64,000 bases of DNA from positions 1,022,402 through 1,086,401 of the forward strand of contig NZ_LN868937.1 of assembly GCF_001244735.1 (NCBI RefSeq). Reading direction: 5' to 3'. A model generated the notes under the pieces. That model was not told the origin of the DNA. It searched no databases and worked only from the letters and a program-made list of their open reading frames with translations. Below are positions 1-8,400 of this stretch, piece after piece (position 1 is the stretch's first letter; each line of letters opens with the position of its first letter). Source of the stretch: Bacillus andreraoultii (GTDB lineage Bacteria > Bacillota > Bacilli > Bacillales > Caldibacillaceae). The translations under genes and the position numbers were made by a program.

Positions 1-348
1 TTCCGTGTGCAAGGGGCATTTATATCTGATGAAGAAATTGAAAAAGTGGTTGAACATGTAAGAATGCAAGGGGAACCTAATTATTTATTTGAACAAGAAG
101 AACTGATTAGAAAATCTGATTTTGCGGAGAACGACGAATTACTTTATGAAGCTTGTGAATTTGCTTTTGAGCAAGGGAATATTTCAACTTCAAGTTTGCA
201 GCGCCATTTCCGAATCGGCTATAATCGAGCCGCACGAATTATTGAATTAATGGAGAATAAAGGTATGATTTCAGAAGCAAGGGGAAGCAAACCAAGAGAT
301 GTATTAATGACAAATGAAGACTTAGAGCGGCTAAAGGAATTTTTATAA
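1..348 (+). CDS. sftA: DNA translocase SftA, C-terminal end (partial)
   Basis: This is the last ~115 codons of an FtsK/SpoIIIE-type DNA translocase; the motor lies off the left edge. The visible part is the gamma (winged-helix) domain, with the run DELLYEACEFAFEQGNIST followed by a helix-turn-helix rich in RAARIIELME. In this family the domain reads oriented chromosomal motifs so that the pump moves DNA toward the terminus during septation. The position directly before murC matches B. subtilis sftA (ytpT), which favours SftA over SpoIIIE. The reading frame is open from base 1, so no start can be assigned. Confidence 0.88.
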   Translation, partial: FRVQGAFISDEEIEKVVEHVRMQGEPNYLFEQEELIRKSDFAENDELLYEACEFAFEQGNISTSSLQRHFRIGYNRAARIIELMENKGMISEARGSKPRDVLMTNEDLERLKEFL

Positions 349-409
349 GAGATAAAACATATTTGGCTATGGGACTTTAAGTTTAGTTGGAAATGGTTAA
401 ACCATTAAA

Positions 410-440
410 GAGGAGAAGACTAACATTTTCTCCTCCTTTT
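410..440 (+). terminator. Probable intrinsic terminator after sftA
   Basis: An 8-bp perfect stem (GAGGAGAA at 410-417 with TTCTCCTC at 428-435) with a 10-nt loop is followed by a short T-rich stretch. It is moderate in strength. Confidence 0.55.
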
Positions 441-532
441 ACAAAGTAGAAATGAATATACTATAAGAATAACTTGTGGAAGGCATCGATAATATATAAA
501 GAGAGATGATAGTTTTTTAAATAATAAAGTGT

Positions 533-625
533 TATAATATTTTAAGTGTAAATTCGTGAGTACCATTGTATACATCGGTACATTTATTAGCTGTTTTAAA
601 TTCGATGGACACAACACGAATTTAG
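533..625 (+). promoter_or_regulatory. Putative murC promoter and folded leader
   Basis: TATAAT at 533-538 is a good -10 box, but I see no good -35. Downstream, AAATTCGTG (550-558) is complementary to CACGAATTT (615-623). Inside that pair GTACC (560-564) can pair with GGTAC (577-581), giving a long leader fold before the murC ribosome site (TTGGAGG). The rest of 349-678 holds no gene I can support. Confidence 0.35.
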
Positions 626-678
626 TTGTTTTATACATATAATGCATATTATATAGTGACATTGTTGGAGGTTCTAAC

Positions 679-1995
679 ATGACTATTTATCATTTTGTAG
701 GAATTAAAGGTTCCGGGATGAGTGCTCTTGCGCAAATCCTTCATAATATGGGTCTACAAGTTCAAGGATCAGATGTAGAAAAACATTACTTTACTCAAGA
801 TGCCTTGGAAAAATTAGGGATTGAAATATTACCATTTAATGCAGATAATATAAAACCAGGAATGACAATAATTGCGGGGAATGCCTTCCCAGATACACAT
901 GAAGAAGTTGAAAGAGCAAAGGAATTAGGGCTTCCTATTATTCGATATCATCGTTTTCTAGGTGACTTTCTTCAAAACTATACGAGCATCGCAGTAACTG
1001 GTTCCCATGGGAAAACGTCAACGACAGGATTACTTTCCCATGTTATGGAATTAGCAAAACCTACTTCATATTTAATAGGGGATGGTACGGGAAAAGGAGT
1101 TAAAGACTCGACGTATTTTGTGTTTGAAGCATGTGAATATCGACGCCATTTCTTATCATACTTTCCAGATTACTGTATTATGACAAATATTGATTTTGAT
1201 CATCCAGATTATTATGCAAATGTAGAGGATGTATTCTCAGCATTCCAAGAAATGGCTTTACAGGTGAAGAAAGGAATCATTGCTTATGGCGACGATGAAC
1301 ATTTACAGAAAATTCAAGCAAAGGTTCCTGTTCTCTTTTATGGATTCGGTGACGAAAACGACTTTCAAGCTCGTAATATAGAAATAACGAGCGAAGGAAC
1401 AACTTTTGACGTGTTTGTACGAAACAATTATTATTCTACCTTTTCTATCCCATTATTTGGAGATCATAATGTCTTAAATGCTTTAGCCATCATTACGATT
1501 TGCCATTATGAGGATATAGATGCATCAGTAATCCGTGAAGGTTTAAAAACTTTTCATGGAGTTAAAAGGCGGTTTACTGAGAAAAAAATAGGCTCACAAA
1601 TATTAATTGATGACTATGCCCACCATCCAACTGAAATTCGTGCAACATTAAATTCGGCAAGACAAAAATATCCAGATAAAAAATTAGTTGCCGTTTTTCA
1701 ACCACATACATTTACAAGAACGCAAACATTTTTAAATGACTTTGCTGATAGTTTGAATGGCGCGGACGAAGTTTTCCTTTGCGAAATTTTCGGTTCAGCG
1801 CGTGAAAATCACGGGAACTTATCAATTAATGATTTACAGTCAAAAGTCGATGGAGCACAAATTTTACAAGAAAAGGATGTAGAAAAATTAGCTACATTTG
1901 ACAATAGTGTAATTCTTTTCATGGGTGCTGGTGATATTCATAAATACCAAGAAGCATACGAAACATATTTAGCCAATAATCATAAAACGATATAA
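679..1995 (+). CDS. murC: UDP-N-acetylmuramate--L-alanine ligase MurC
   Basis: MurC adds L-alanine to UDP-MurNAc using ATP, the first peptide-forming step of cytoplasmic peptidoglycan synthesis. The 438-residue length is normal for Bacillus MurC. The N-terminal nucleotide-sugar binding motif GIKGSGMS lies at residues 8-15 and the Mur-ligase P-loop GSHGKTST at about 108-115. The conserved [14 protein letters not shown] segment lies near residue 315. The start follows TTGGAGG at good spacing. sftA upstream reproduces the Bacillus sftA-murC order. A large terminator immediately downstream ends the transcript. Confidence 0.97.
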   Translation: MTIYHFVGIKGSGMSALAQILHNMGLQVQGSDVEKHYFTQDALEKLGIEILPFNADNIKPGMTIIAGNAFPDTHEEVERAKELGLPIIRYHRFLGDFLQNYTSIAVTGSHGKTSTTGLLSHVMELAKPTSYLIGDGTGKGVKDSTYFVFEACEYRRHFLSYFPDYCIMTNIDFDHPDYYANVEDVFSAFQEMALQVKKGIIAYGDDEHLQKIQAKVPVLFYGFGDENDFQARNIEITSEGTTFDVFVRNNYYSTFSIPLFGDHNVLNALAIITICHYEDIDASVIREGLKTFHGVKRRFTEKKIGSQILIDDYAHHPTEIRATLNSARQKYPDKKLVAVFQPHTFTRTQTFLNDFADSLNGADEVFLCEIFGSARENHGNLSINDLQSKVDGAQILQEKDVEKLATFDNSVILFMGAGDIHKYQEAYETYLANNHKTI

Positions 1996-2000
1996 AATAA

Positions 2001-2090
2001 GCTGTCCATAAATGCCAACACGATACAATAGCTAGATTAGACTGGCTATTGTATCGTGTTGGCTGCGTTTGTGGACCGCTTTTTTTTATT
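2001..2090 (+). terminator. Strong long-stem terminator after murC
   Basis: A perfect 19-bp inverted repeat (2014-2032 with 2045-2063, 12-nt loop) is extended outward by a GCTGTCCA/TGGACCGC arm containing G-U pairs. It ends in nine T (2080 onward). This is one of the strongest terminators in the window. Confidence 0.9.
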
Positions 2091-2457
2091 TCCTTTTCAA
2101 TATGTAAACCTTGATCAAAATCTGGGTTTTGAAAGAGACGAATAAAATGTTTGGCGCTGTTGGAGATATAACGATCTTTTAACCAGATAATAGCAGAGTT
2201 TGATACGATTTTTGTATTTTGAATCCGAAGCATTTGAACACCACGAATATTATTTCTGGACAAGGTAGATTCAGGTACGATGGTGACACCGATTTCATTA
2301 CTAACCATCTCTAAAATAATGTCAACATCTGGGTATTCACAAATAATATTTGGAACTAGATTTCTTTTATTAAATTCATTTATGATAAGTTCGTATTGGC
2401 CAACAACACTACTACGATGTAATAATATTAAAGGTAAATGTCTGAATTTAATTGAAG
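2090..2457 (-). pseudogene. LysR-family regulator, C-terminal fragment
   Basis: Read on the minus strand, this encodes the last third of a LysR substrate-binding domain. Recognisable parts are KFRHLPLILLHRSS, then PDVDIILEMVSNEIGVTIVPEST, then SAIIWLKDRYISNSAKHFIRLF (broken here into short pieces by position: about 2445, 2300 and 2160). There is no DNA-binding helix-turn-helix, and no start codon belongs to the fold. The fragment ends against the murC terminator and abuts the isomerase fragment of the opposite strand at about 2452. It is a deletion scar and cannot encode a working regulator. Confidence 0.7.
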
Positions 2458-2636
2458 CTTGGAAAAGGACGGACTGAAGAAGAGAAACAACTTATTGGTG
2501 ATGCAGTGTTTGACCAAATCCAAAGTCATTTTCAGGAGTTGTTTGAAAAGAGATATTTAGCACATTATCGATGGAAATCTATGAATTCCAAACAGAATCA
2601 TAGAAACGAAATAATATTCATAAACGATATAAGTAA
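2452..2636 (+). pseudogene. 5-carboxymethyl-2-hydroxymuconate isomerase-like fragment
   Basis: The translation GKGRTEEEKQLIGDAVFDQI and FELFEKRYLA-like continuation resembles the C-terminal half of HpaF/HpcD, the homoprotocatechuate-pathway isomerase (compare GRSLESRQQAGEMLF of the E. coli enzyme, from memory). After RYLA at about 2565 the match continues in another frame as LSMEIYEFQTES, then a TAG, then KRNNIHKRYK and a stop at 2634-2636. The N-terminal half, with the catalytic proline, is missing. The piece therefore carries a truncation, a frameshift and a nonsense codon. Its 3' end lies just before the semialdehyde dehydrogenase. Confidence 0.6.
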
Positions 2637-2656
2637 AAAAGTAAGGAGTGTTGTGC

Positions 2657-4099
2657 ATGAAAACGAGTACGATTCAAAACTATAAATTATTGATTAATGG
2701 GGTGTGGATTGGAGATGACTTAGAACAAATCGAGGTGATAAATCCGGCAACAAATGAAGTGATTGCAACTGTTCCAAAAGCTGGAGGAGGCGAGGCTCTA
2801 GCTTGTGTCGACGCAGCTTATGAAGCTCTTTCTGAATGGTCACAAAAAACGGCTGAAGAACGTGGGCGTCTGCTATTTAAATGGTTTTCATTAATTGAAG
2901 AACAAAAAGAATACTTAGGAAAAATGATGACGATGGAACAAGGGAAGCCATTAAAAGAAGCAATTGGGGAAATTAGTTATGCGAACGGGTATATCTCTTG
3001 GTATGCAGAGGAAGGAAAAAGGGTGTACGGAGATATCGTACCTGCTTCTCACCCAAATAAAAGAATTTTTATAAGAAAACAACCCGTTGGTGTAGTTGCA
3101 GCAATTACACCTTGGAATTTTCCGGCAGCGATGATTACACGAAAGGTGGCACCAGCACTCGCAGCGGGATGTACAATTGTAATTAAACCTGCTACACAAA
3201 CACCGTTAACAGGAATTAAACTTGTTGAATTAGCAAACCAAGCAGGTATTCCGAAAGGTGTCGTTAATATCGTAACTGGAAGTTCTAGTGAAATAGGTAA
3301 AGTTTGGATGCGTGATGAGCGAGTGCGAAAAATCACATTCACCGGTTCTACTGAAGTTGGTAAATTATTAATGAAGCAAGCGGCCGACACAGTGAAGAAA
3401 ATATCGTTAGAATTAGGTGGTCTTGCACCATTTATCATCATGGACGATGCCGATATTGATAAGGCAGTTCAAGGCTTACTTACATCTAAATTTAGAAATG
3501 CGGGACAAACTTGCATTTGTGCAAATCGAATTTATGTTCATAAGTCGATTGAAGAAGAGTTTACAGTAAAGTTTGCTAATGCTGTTTCAAAGCTAAAAGT
3601 AGGGAATGGATTGGATGAAAGTACAGATATTGGTCCATTAATTGATTTATCTGCGATTGAAAAAGTGGATGAGCAAGTACAAGATGCTATTCAAAAAGGG
3701 GCAAAAGTGGTTGTAGGAGGAAAATCAGTTGAAGGAAGTAACGGGCATTTTTATGAGCCAACTGTCTTAACAAAAGTGACTGACCAAATGGTATGCATGA
3801 CTGAGGAAACTTTTGGACCACTAGTACCAATAACAACCTTTGAAACTGAAGATGAAGTAATAAAAAGAGCAAACAATACGCCATTCGGTTTAGCCTCTTA
3901 TATCTTTACAGAGAATATCGGCAAAGCCATTCGACTAAGTGAAGCTCTAGAATATGGTATTGTCGGAATCAATGATGGTGCACCATCTACACCGCAAGCT
4001 CCTTTTGGTGGATTTAAAGAGAGTGGGCTTGGTCGTGAAGGTGGCTATCAAGGGATAGAAGAATATTTGGAGACGAAATATATTTCATTGGGATTTTAA
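2657..4099 (+). CDS. Succinate-semialdehyde-type NAD(P) aldehyde dehydrogenase
   Basis: This is a complete 480-residue ALDH-superfamily enzyme. The cofactor-binding TPWNFPAAMITRK segment lies at about 151-163. The general base is Glu252 in LELGG, and the nucleophile is Cys286 in GQTCIC, where a second cysteine follows two residues later. The C-terminal GINDGAPSTPQAPFGGFKES signature is typical of succinate/glutarate-semialdehyde dehydrogenases. AAGGAG at 2643-2648 sets the start at 2657. The isomerase remnant just upstream belongs to a pathway that ends in succinic semialdehyde, which supports this substrate. Exact specificity cannot be read from sequence. Confidence 0.85.
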   Translation: MKTSTIQNYKLLINGVWIGDDLEQIEVINPATNEVIATVPKAGGGEALACVDAAYEALSEWSQKTAEERGRLLFKWFSLIEEQKEYLGKMMTMEQGKPLKEAIGEISYANGYISWYAEEGKRVYGDIVPASHPNKRIFIRKQPVGVVAAITPWNFPAAMITRKVAPALAAGCTIVIKPATQTPLTGIKLVELANQAGIPKGVVNIVTGSSSEIGKVWMRDERVRKITFTGSTEVGKLLMKQAADTVKKISLELGGLAPFIIMDDADIDKAVQGLLTSKFRNAGQTCICANRIYVHKSIEEEFTVKFANAVSKLKVGNGLDESTDIGPLIDLSAIEKVDEQVQDAIQKGAKVVVGGKSVEGSNGHFYEPTVLTKVTDQMVCMTEETFGPLVPITTFETEDEVIKRANNTPFGLASYIFTENIGKAIRLSEALEYGIVGINDGAPSTPQAPFGGFKESGLGREGGYQGIEEYLETKYISLGF

Positions 4100-4132
4100 T
4101 ATTAGATAAAAATAGGTAGAGGATGGCCGTTG

Positions 4133-4181
4133 GGGGAGGATTTGTCTATATATTCTCCTATAGGTTCTCCTCCTTTCTTAC
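4133..4181 (+). terminator. Possible terminator after the aldehyde dehydrogenase
   Basis: GGGGAGGA (4133-4140) can pair with TCCTCCTT (4168-4175) over a 27-nt loop, with a short T-rich tail. The stem is weak. Confidence 0.35.
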
Positions 4182-4204
4182 TTCAAAACAAAGGAGTGGA
4201 AAAG

Positions 4205-4309
4205 ATGTCTGATACAAAACTGTGGACGAAAGATTTCATTTTTATTGTTAATTTTTTTATATTTATAACCTCTTTATTATTAATGGCAGTGATGTCACTG
4301 TTTGCTTAA
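4205..4309 (+). pseudogene. N-terminal stub of an MFS transporter
   Basis: A 34-codon reading frame has a good ribosome site (AAAGGAG at 4190-4196) and begins MSDTKLWTKDFIFIVNFFIF. That is the usual start of Bacillus major-facilitator permeases (KLWTKDF, then the first membrane helix). It stops after one helix. The DNA then continues with TAAGCCCTGAGTTTTCTTTA, which resembles the tail of the dispersed repeat at 5868-6025. A truncation at a repeat boundary is the simplest reading, though a genuine one-helix small protein cannot be excluded. 4310-4526 holds no other gene. Confidence 0.5.
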
Positions 4310-4526
4310 GCCCTGAGTTTTCTTTACGTTATTTTATATTGTCATCCCCCGAATAAAAATGAGAAATTCAAGAAATACCTTCCCTTTTATGCTAATTTTC
4401 TACTATATTTCGTATAATTTTCCAAAATGTTTATTTGTGACTCGATTCTTCTTTGTAAAAATGTTTTAATTAAAATAGAATGAAAAGAAGGATTTTACTA
4501 GGTAAAAGTAGAAGGGAGTTAATCTA

Positions 4527-4988
4527 ATGGAAGCAGTATTATACATAAGTGTGGCGGTTATTGCAATCGCATTTTTCATCTTAGTCATTTATATCATTCA
4601 AACACTAAAGTCATTAACACAAACATTAAACAACATTTCACATACGGTTGAGGGGTTAGAAGAGCAATTACAAGGGGTAACAAGAGAGACGGAAAGCTTA
4701 CTAAAAACAACGAATCATTTGGCCGAAGATTTAAGTGAAAAATCAAAAAGACTCGATTCAGTAGTCATTGCAGTAGAAGAAGTTGGGAAGACCGTTCAAT
4801 CATTTAATCATTCATTAACGGGGATTTCTAATAAAATTATTAACAAAATATATACCAATGAGGAAAAACTATCACAAGTAGTCGGTTGGGGGAAAATTGC
4901 AATGGAGTTTAAAGATAAGTGGAAACAAGTAAGAGCGCGAAAAAAACAAACAGAAACGCATATTGTTATTGAAAAACAAGAGGAATAG
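4527..4988 (+). CDS. ytxG: DUF948 membrane-anchored coiled-coil protein YtxG
   Basis: This 153-residue protein has one N-terminal membrane helix (about residues 4-27), then a long amphipathic coiled-coil stretch (about 30-100) and a basic tail. This is the DUF948 layout, and the genomic place (after murC, before ytxH and ytxJ) matches B. subtilis ytxG. A general-stress role is known for the B. subtilis operon; the molecular function is not. GGGAG precedes the ATG. ytxH follows after 11 bp, so the two are probably cotranscribed. Confidence 0.88.
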   Translation: MEAVLYISVAVIAIAFFILVIYIIQTLKSLTQTLNNISHTVEGLEEQLQGVTRETESLLKTTNHLAEDLSEKSKRLDSVVIAVEEVGKTVQSFNHSLTGISNKIINKIYTNEEKLSQVVGWGKIAMEFKDKWKQVRARKKQTETHIVIEKQEE

Positions 4989-4999
4989 GGGGATACGAT

Positions 5000-5407
5000 A
5001 TGGAAGAAAAAAGATCGACTGAAACAAAGGAGACGAAAGATTTCTTAACTGGGGTTATAATTGGTGGTATTGTCGGTTCACTAGCAGCATTATTATTTGC
5101 ACCTAAGTCTGGCAAAGATATTCGTCATGATCTTCAGTCAAAAGCATATTTAGCTCTAGATAAAACCGATGAACTGAAAAACATCGTCATTCAAAAAGGA
5201 AATGATGTACGAGAATTTGCGAGTGATGCAAAAGGGCGAATGACCAAAGCAGTTAAAGAACAAACCGATGTTCTTGTTGGTGCTGTTCAATCGGTTACGA
5301 AAAAAACTGGCGAAGATGCAATAGAAGTATTAGAGGATGCAAGAAAAACAATTGAAGAATTATCGAATGAAATTGATGAAAAATTGGATGCTTTAAAAAA
5401 CAATTGA
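5000..5407 (+). CDS. ytxH: General-stress protein YtxH
   Basis: A 135-residue YtxH-family protein. A short N-terminal polar segment is followed by a glycine-rich membrane helix (residues ~17-35, with GVIIGGIVGSLAALLFAPKSG, a family hallmark). A soluble helical region rich in Lys/Glu follows. It is probably membrane-associated. The middle position of the ytxGHJ operon and tight spacing on both sides support cotranscription. The precise biochemical role is unknown in the family. Confidence 0.9.
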   Translation: MEEKRSTETKETKDFLTGVIIGGIVGSLAALLFAPKSGKDIRHDLQSKAYLALDKTDELKNIVIQKGNDVREFASDAKGRMTKAVKEQTDVLVGAVQSVTKKTGEDAIEVLEDARKTIEELSNEIDEKLDALKNN

Positions 5408-5430
5408 TCAAAGTGGAAGGGGAAAGGGCA

Positions 5431-5760
5431 ATGGGGTTAAAACAAATATACGAAAAGCAAGACCTCCGAACAATTCTAGAACAGGAAAGTCATTTCTTCC
5501 TCTTCAAACATAGCCTTACGTGTCCAATTAGCCAAGGAGCATTTGAACAATTCAATGAATATTTATCGAAACATAGTAAAATAAACGGCTATTATTTAAC
5601 TGTTCAAGAAAGTCGGACATTATCAAATGATATTGCTGACCAATACGAAATTAAACATGAATCACCTCAAATATTTTATATGAAAAACGGATTGGTACAA
5701 TGGCATACATCCCATCAAAAGATTACCGTTTCTGCAATCGAAGAAATTGTAAATAGCTAA
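5431..5760 (+). CDS. ytxJ: Bacillithiol-system thioredoxin-like protein YtxJ
   Basis: This 109-residue small thioredoxin-fold protein has a monothiol motif HSLTCPIS near residue 30, where the cysteine replaces the CxxC of thioredoxins. Such YtxJ proteins (DUF2847) are linked to bacillithiol-dependent thiol redox chemistry. I chose ATG 5431, behind GGAAAGGG, because it gives the normal family length. An upstream in-frame TTG at 5404 overlaps the ytxH stop and would add nine residues of no conserved character. This is the last gene of the operon before a terminator. Confidence 0.86.
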   Translation: MGLKQIYEKQDLRTILEQESHFFLFKHSLTCPISQGAFEQFNEYLSKHSKINGYYLTVQESRTLSNDIADQYEIKHESPQIFYMKNGLVQWHTSHQKITVSAIEEIVNS

Positions 5761-5798
5761 AAGTTGAATATACTTAATTAAATAATTCGAACAAACGG

Positions 5799-5842
5799 AG
5801 GCTTGTCCTAAGAAAACCGATTTCTAATGGACAGCCTTTCTT
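5799..5842 (+). terminator. Terminator after ytxJ
   Basis: AGGCTTGTCC (5799-5808) pairs with GGACAGCCT (5829-5837) with one bulged base, followed by a T-rich tail. The outer GCTGTCC/GGACAGC motif resembles the arms of the murC terminator. Confidence 0.65.
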
Positions 5843-5867
5843 TATAAGGGGAAAATGAACATTTTTT

Positions 5868-6025
5868 TAGCTAATAGGAAAGTATAAATTTTCAAACTTT
5901 TACTTTCCTTGTACGCTTAAGCGAAAAAGGAAGGCTTCGAGCATTACAATAAAGCCGAAAAACTCTCTTTCCATTCGGCTCAATACTCTTTGGTTTCCTA
6001 AGGCTTGAGTCTTGAGTTTTCTTTG
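5868..6025. repeat. Dispersed intergenic repeat, copy A
   Basis: This contains an imperfect palindrome around CTTGTACGCTTAAGCG, then AAGGAAGGCTTCGAGCATTAC, a GCCGAAAAACTC block and a tail ending TGAGTTTTCTTTG. The same ordered motifs recur at 7772-7945, 34795-34929 and 49965-50070. No coding capacity is visible. Confidence 0.6.
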
Positions 6026-6071
6026 AATTGTTAATATAAAAACTTTATGTCGGGGAGTAGGTGATATCTGT

Positions 6072-7733
6072 ATGGAATTATTAAATCAATTTCCTTTTCC
6101 TTCCGTAATAACAAATGAGAATGGGGAAATTTTATCCTATAATGAATTATTTCGTGAGCAATGTAATTTAAATATTGGCCAACAGCTTTCTGAATTTATC
6201 GCTATGATCCCTTATCAAACCGACGAAAATTTACTATTTGGAACCATTAATGAACATGAATATTTATTTCTAAAAAGTAATATAAATGATGATCAATATT
6301 TATTTATCGGTATGCAATCAGATGGAATTACAGATCTAATAAATAGGTTAGAGGAAACGAAAATTCAAAAGGAACAACTTGAAGTAATTTTTGAACACTC
6401 ATATGATGGATTATATCTCACAAATAAGGATGGGTTAACGATAAAAACAAATGCTGCCATTGAGCGTATTACGGGAATCCCGAAAGAATACTATATAGGG
6501 AAAAACGTAAATAATTTAATGAAACGAGGAATTTTAAAAAACTCGGTTACAATCGAAGCATTAAGGAAAAAAGAAACCGTTTCCTATGTACAAAAAGGTT
6601 ACCAAGGCAATATTACTTTATTAACAGGGGTACCGGTTCTCGATCAACAAGGAAATATTGAAATGGTTGTCACGAATATACGTGATTTAACAGACTTAAA
6701 TCGGATTCAAGCAGAAAATAGTAATTATTTCAATAGAGATCATTCACAACAAGAAAACGAACTCCGTGACCTTTCGAAATATGAAGAGGAATTTGGAATC
6801 ATTGTTCAAAGTGAGTCAATGACAACAATTTATGAAACGGCAAAGAGAATTGCAAAATTTGATGCGACGATATTAATATTAGGTGAGACCGGTGTTGGAA
6901 AAGACGTGTTAACGAATTATATTTTTCAAAATAGTCATCGTGTGAAAACAGGTAAACTAATTAAAGTAAATTGCGGTGCGATTCCACCTGATTTACTCGA
7001 ATCAGAACTTTTTGGTTATGAGGCTGGAGCATTTACTGGAGCTAATCGACAAGGAAAACCAGGAATGTTTGAATTGGCCAATAAAGGAACAATTTTTTTA
7101 GATGAAATTGGTGAACTACCATTAAATTTACAAGTGAAATTACTGCGCATATTACAAGAGGGTGAAATACAGCGGGTAGGAGCGACAAAGCCAAAGAAAA
7201 TAGATGTTCATATTATTGCGGCAACCAATCGAAATTTACATGATATGGTTGATCGGGGTGAGTTTCGAGAAGATTTATATTACCGTTTAAATGTAATTCC
7301 AATCCATCTTCCACCTTTACGCGAACGCCGAGAAGATATTTTTCCATTAATTCATCTGTTTCTAAAAAAATATAATCAAAAATATCAATTGCATAAAGAA
7401 TTTGATTATGAGCTAATTGACTTTCTTACTGAATATGACTGGCCAGGCAATATCCGCGAATTGTCAAACTTAATTGAACGATTAGTCGTAACGACACAGC
7501 AAGATCGAATTTTTATTCATCATCTTCCAAATGAATATCAATCTTCAATAATAGGTGTCCATCAACGACAAACCTCGTTAAAAGAAGCGGTCGAGCATAT
7601 TGAAAAGAAAATGTTAATGAATGCGGTGAAAAAGTATCAGAATACATATGAAATTGCAAAAGCATTACAGACAAGCCAACCAACAGTAGTGAGAAAGTTG
7701 AAAAAATATAATATTAAAGTAAAAAGTGAATAA
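6072..7733 (+). CDS. PAS-domain sigma-54-dependent transcriptional activator
   Basis: This 553-residue enhancer-binding protein has a weak N-terminal PAS-like region (1-85), a clearer PAS sensor (~103-210), an AAA+ domain (~243-470) and a C-terminal helix-turn-helix (~526-547). The AAA+ domain is complete: Walker A GETGVGKD at 271-278, the sigma-54 contact loop GAFTGA at 319-324, Walker B IFLDEIGE at 341-348 and WPGNIREL at 457-464. There is no receiver domain, so the signal is probably a small ligand sensed by PAS. A near-consensus sigma-54 promoter lies 0.6 kb downstream, before the acyl-CoA dehydrogenase operon, which is the likely target. Confidence 0.92.
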   Translation: MELLNQFPFPSVITNENGEILSYNELFREQCNLNIGQQLSEFIAMIPYQTDENLLFGTINEHEYLFLKSNINDDQYLFIGMQSDGITDLINRLEETKIQKEQLEVIFEHSYDGLYLTNKDGLTIKTNAAIERITGIPKEYYIGKNVNNLMKRGILKNSVTIEALRKKETVSYVQKGYQGNITLLTGVPVLDQQGNIEMVVTNIRDLTDLNRIQAENSNYFNRDHSQQENELRDLSKYEEEFGIIVQSESMTTIYETAKRIAKFDATILILGETGVGKDVLTNYIFQNSHRVKTGKLIKVNCGAIPPDLLESELFGYEAGAFTGANRQGKPGMFELANKGTIFLDEIGELPLNLQVKLLRILQEGEIQRVGATKPKKIDVHIIAATNRNLHDMVDRGEFREDLYYRLNVIPIHLPPLRERREDIFPLIHLFLKKYNQKYQLHKEFDYELIDFLTEYDWPGNIRELSNLIERLVVTTQQDRIFIHHLPNEYQSSIIGVHQRQTSLKEAVEHIEKKMLMNAVKKYQNTYEIAKALQTSQPTVVRKLKKYNIKVKSE

Positions 7734-7743
7734 GGGTTGATTG

Positions 7744-7778
7744 GGCTATTCCATTAATAAAGTGGGATAGCTTTTTTT
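7744..7778 (+). terminator. Terminator after the sigma-54 activator
   Basis: GCTATTCCA (7745-7753) pairs with TGGGATAGC (7763-7771) with one G-U pair, followed directly by seven T. Confidence 0.85.
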
Positions 7779-7945
7779 AGCAAATAGGATAGTAAAAATT
7801 TTCCAATTCCTACTATCCAATACGCATCAGTACACAAGGAAGGCTCTAGCAGCATTGCATCAAAGACGATAAACTCTCTAGAACGGTTGAAGACGCTCAA
7901 ATCGCGGAGAAAAAGGATCAAACGGTCATCTAGAAGGGTTATTAA
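7772..7945. repeat. Dispersed intergenic repeat, copy B (hybrid)
   Basis: The first ~90 bp (TTTAGCAAATAGGATAGTAA, ACACAAGGAAGGCTCTAGCA, GCATTGCATC) matches copies A and C. The last ~45 bp (ACGCTCAAATCGCGGAG, AAAAAGGATCAAACGGTCAT, CTAGAAG) instead matches 62645-62720. Confidence 0.5.
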
Positions 7946-8150
7946 GGTTCGTCCATCAAGAATAATTTTGCATCCCGAACAATGGCACGACCAAGAGCAA
8001 CCCGTTGATGTTGACCACTAGATAATGCTTTTGGTTTACGGTCTAAGTATTGTACAAGACCAAAGATTTTTATAGCTTCTTTAACACATTGGTCGAATTC
8101 TTCTTTTGGCATTTTTCTTAATTCAAAATTGAATTGTTTAATCCATTTTT
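7945..8150 (-). pseudogene. MsmX/UgpC-type sugar ABC transporter ATPase fragment
   Basis: Minus-strand translation gives [20 protein letters not shown], then [18 protein letters not shown], then [15 protein letters not shown]. This is the signature-motif region of a carbohydrate-importer ATPase of the MsmX class. A one-base frame change then leads to FLMDEP (Walker B) and an immediate stop. The Walker A half, the H-loop and the C-terminal domain are missing. It is a degraded internal piece with no start and no partner permeases nearby. 8150-8340 shows no further gene. Confidence 0.72.
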
Positions 8151-8348
8151 AAATCATCTAATCGAGCAGTTATTTTATAAATTAATTCATAAGTAAATTA
8201 ACCACTCTTTCTTTAAAAAACAAAAGTGATTAGTGAACATATCATTATGAGTATTTTGAGTACTAGAAATTTATTACGAGTTAGATAAGTCCTGTTTTGT
8301 TGCCGTATTGAACAGAAGTCTCCTTAAAAATGACAACATCTTTAATAG

Positions 8349-8365
8349 TTGGCACGCTTCTTGCA
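8349..8365 (+). promoter_or_regulatory. Sigma-54 (-24/-12) promoter of the catabolic operon
   Basis: TTGGCACGCTTCTTGCA is a nearly perfect sigma-54 element. GG lies at 8351-8352 and GC at 8363-8364, exactly 10 nt apart, which predicts a start near 8376. It lies 36 bp before the first acyl-CoA dehydrogenase, and a sigma-54 activator is encoded immediately upstream. Confidence 0.9.
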
Positions 8366-8400
8366 CTATAAATAAGTGACACATAATAAGGATGTGAAGA

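Noticed and set aside
420-680. 86-codon minus-strand frame upstream of murC
   Set aside because: It has AT-rich low-complexity coding, no ribosome site and overlaps the murC promoter/leader and the sftA terminator.
1919-2308. A complete 129-residue minus-strand protein
   Set aside because: Only its first ~60 residues (with further codons upstream lacking a start) belong to a LysR fold; the remainder is the murC terminator and murC antisense. It is annotated as a pseudogene instead.
7983-8000. A second TGGCACG resembling a sigma-54 -24 element
   Set aside because: The GC of the -12 element is one base out of register, and the sequence is simply the LGRAIVRD coding part of the ATPase fragment.
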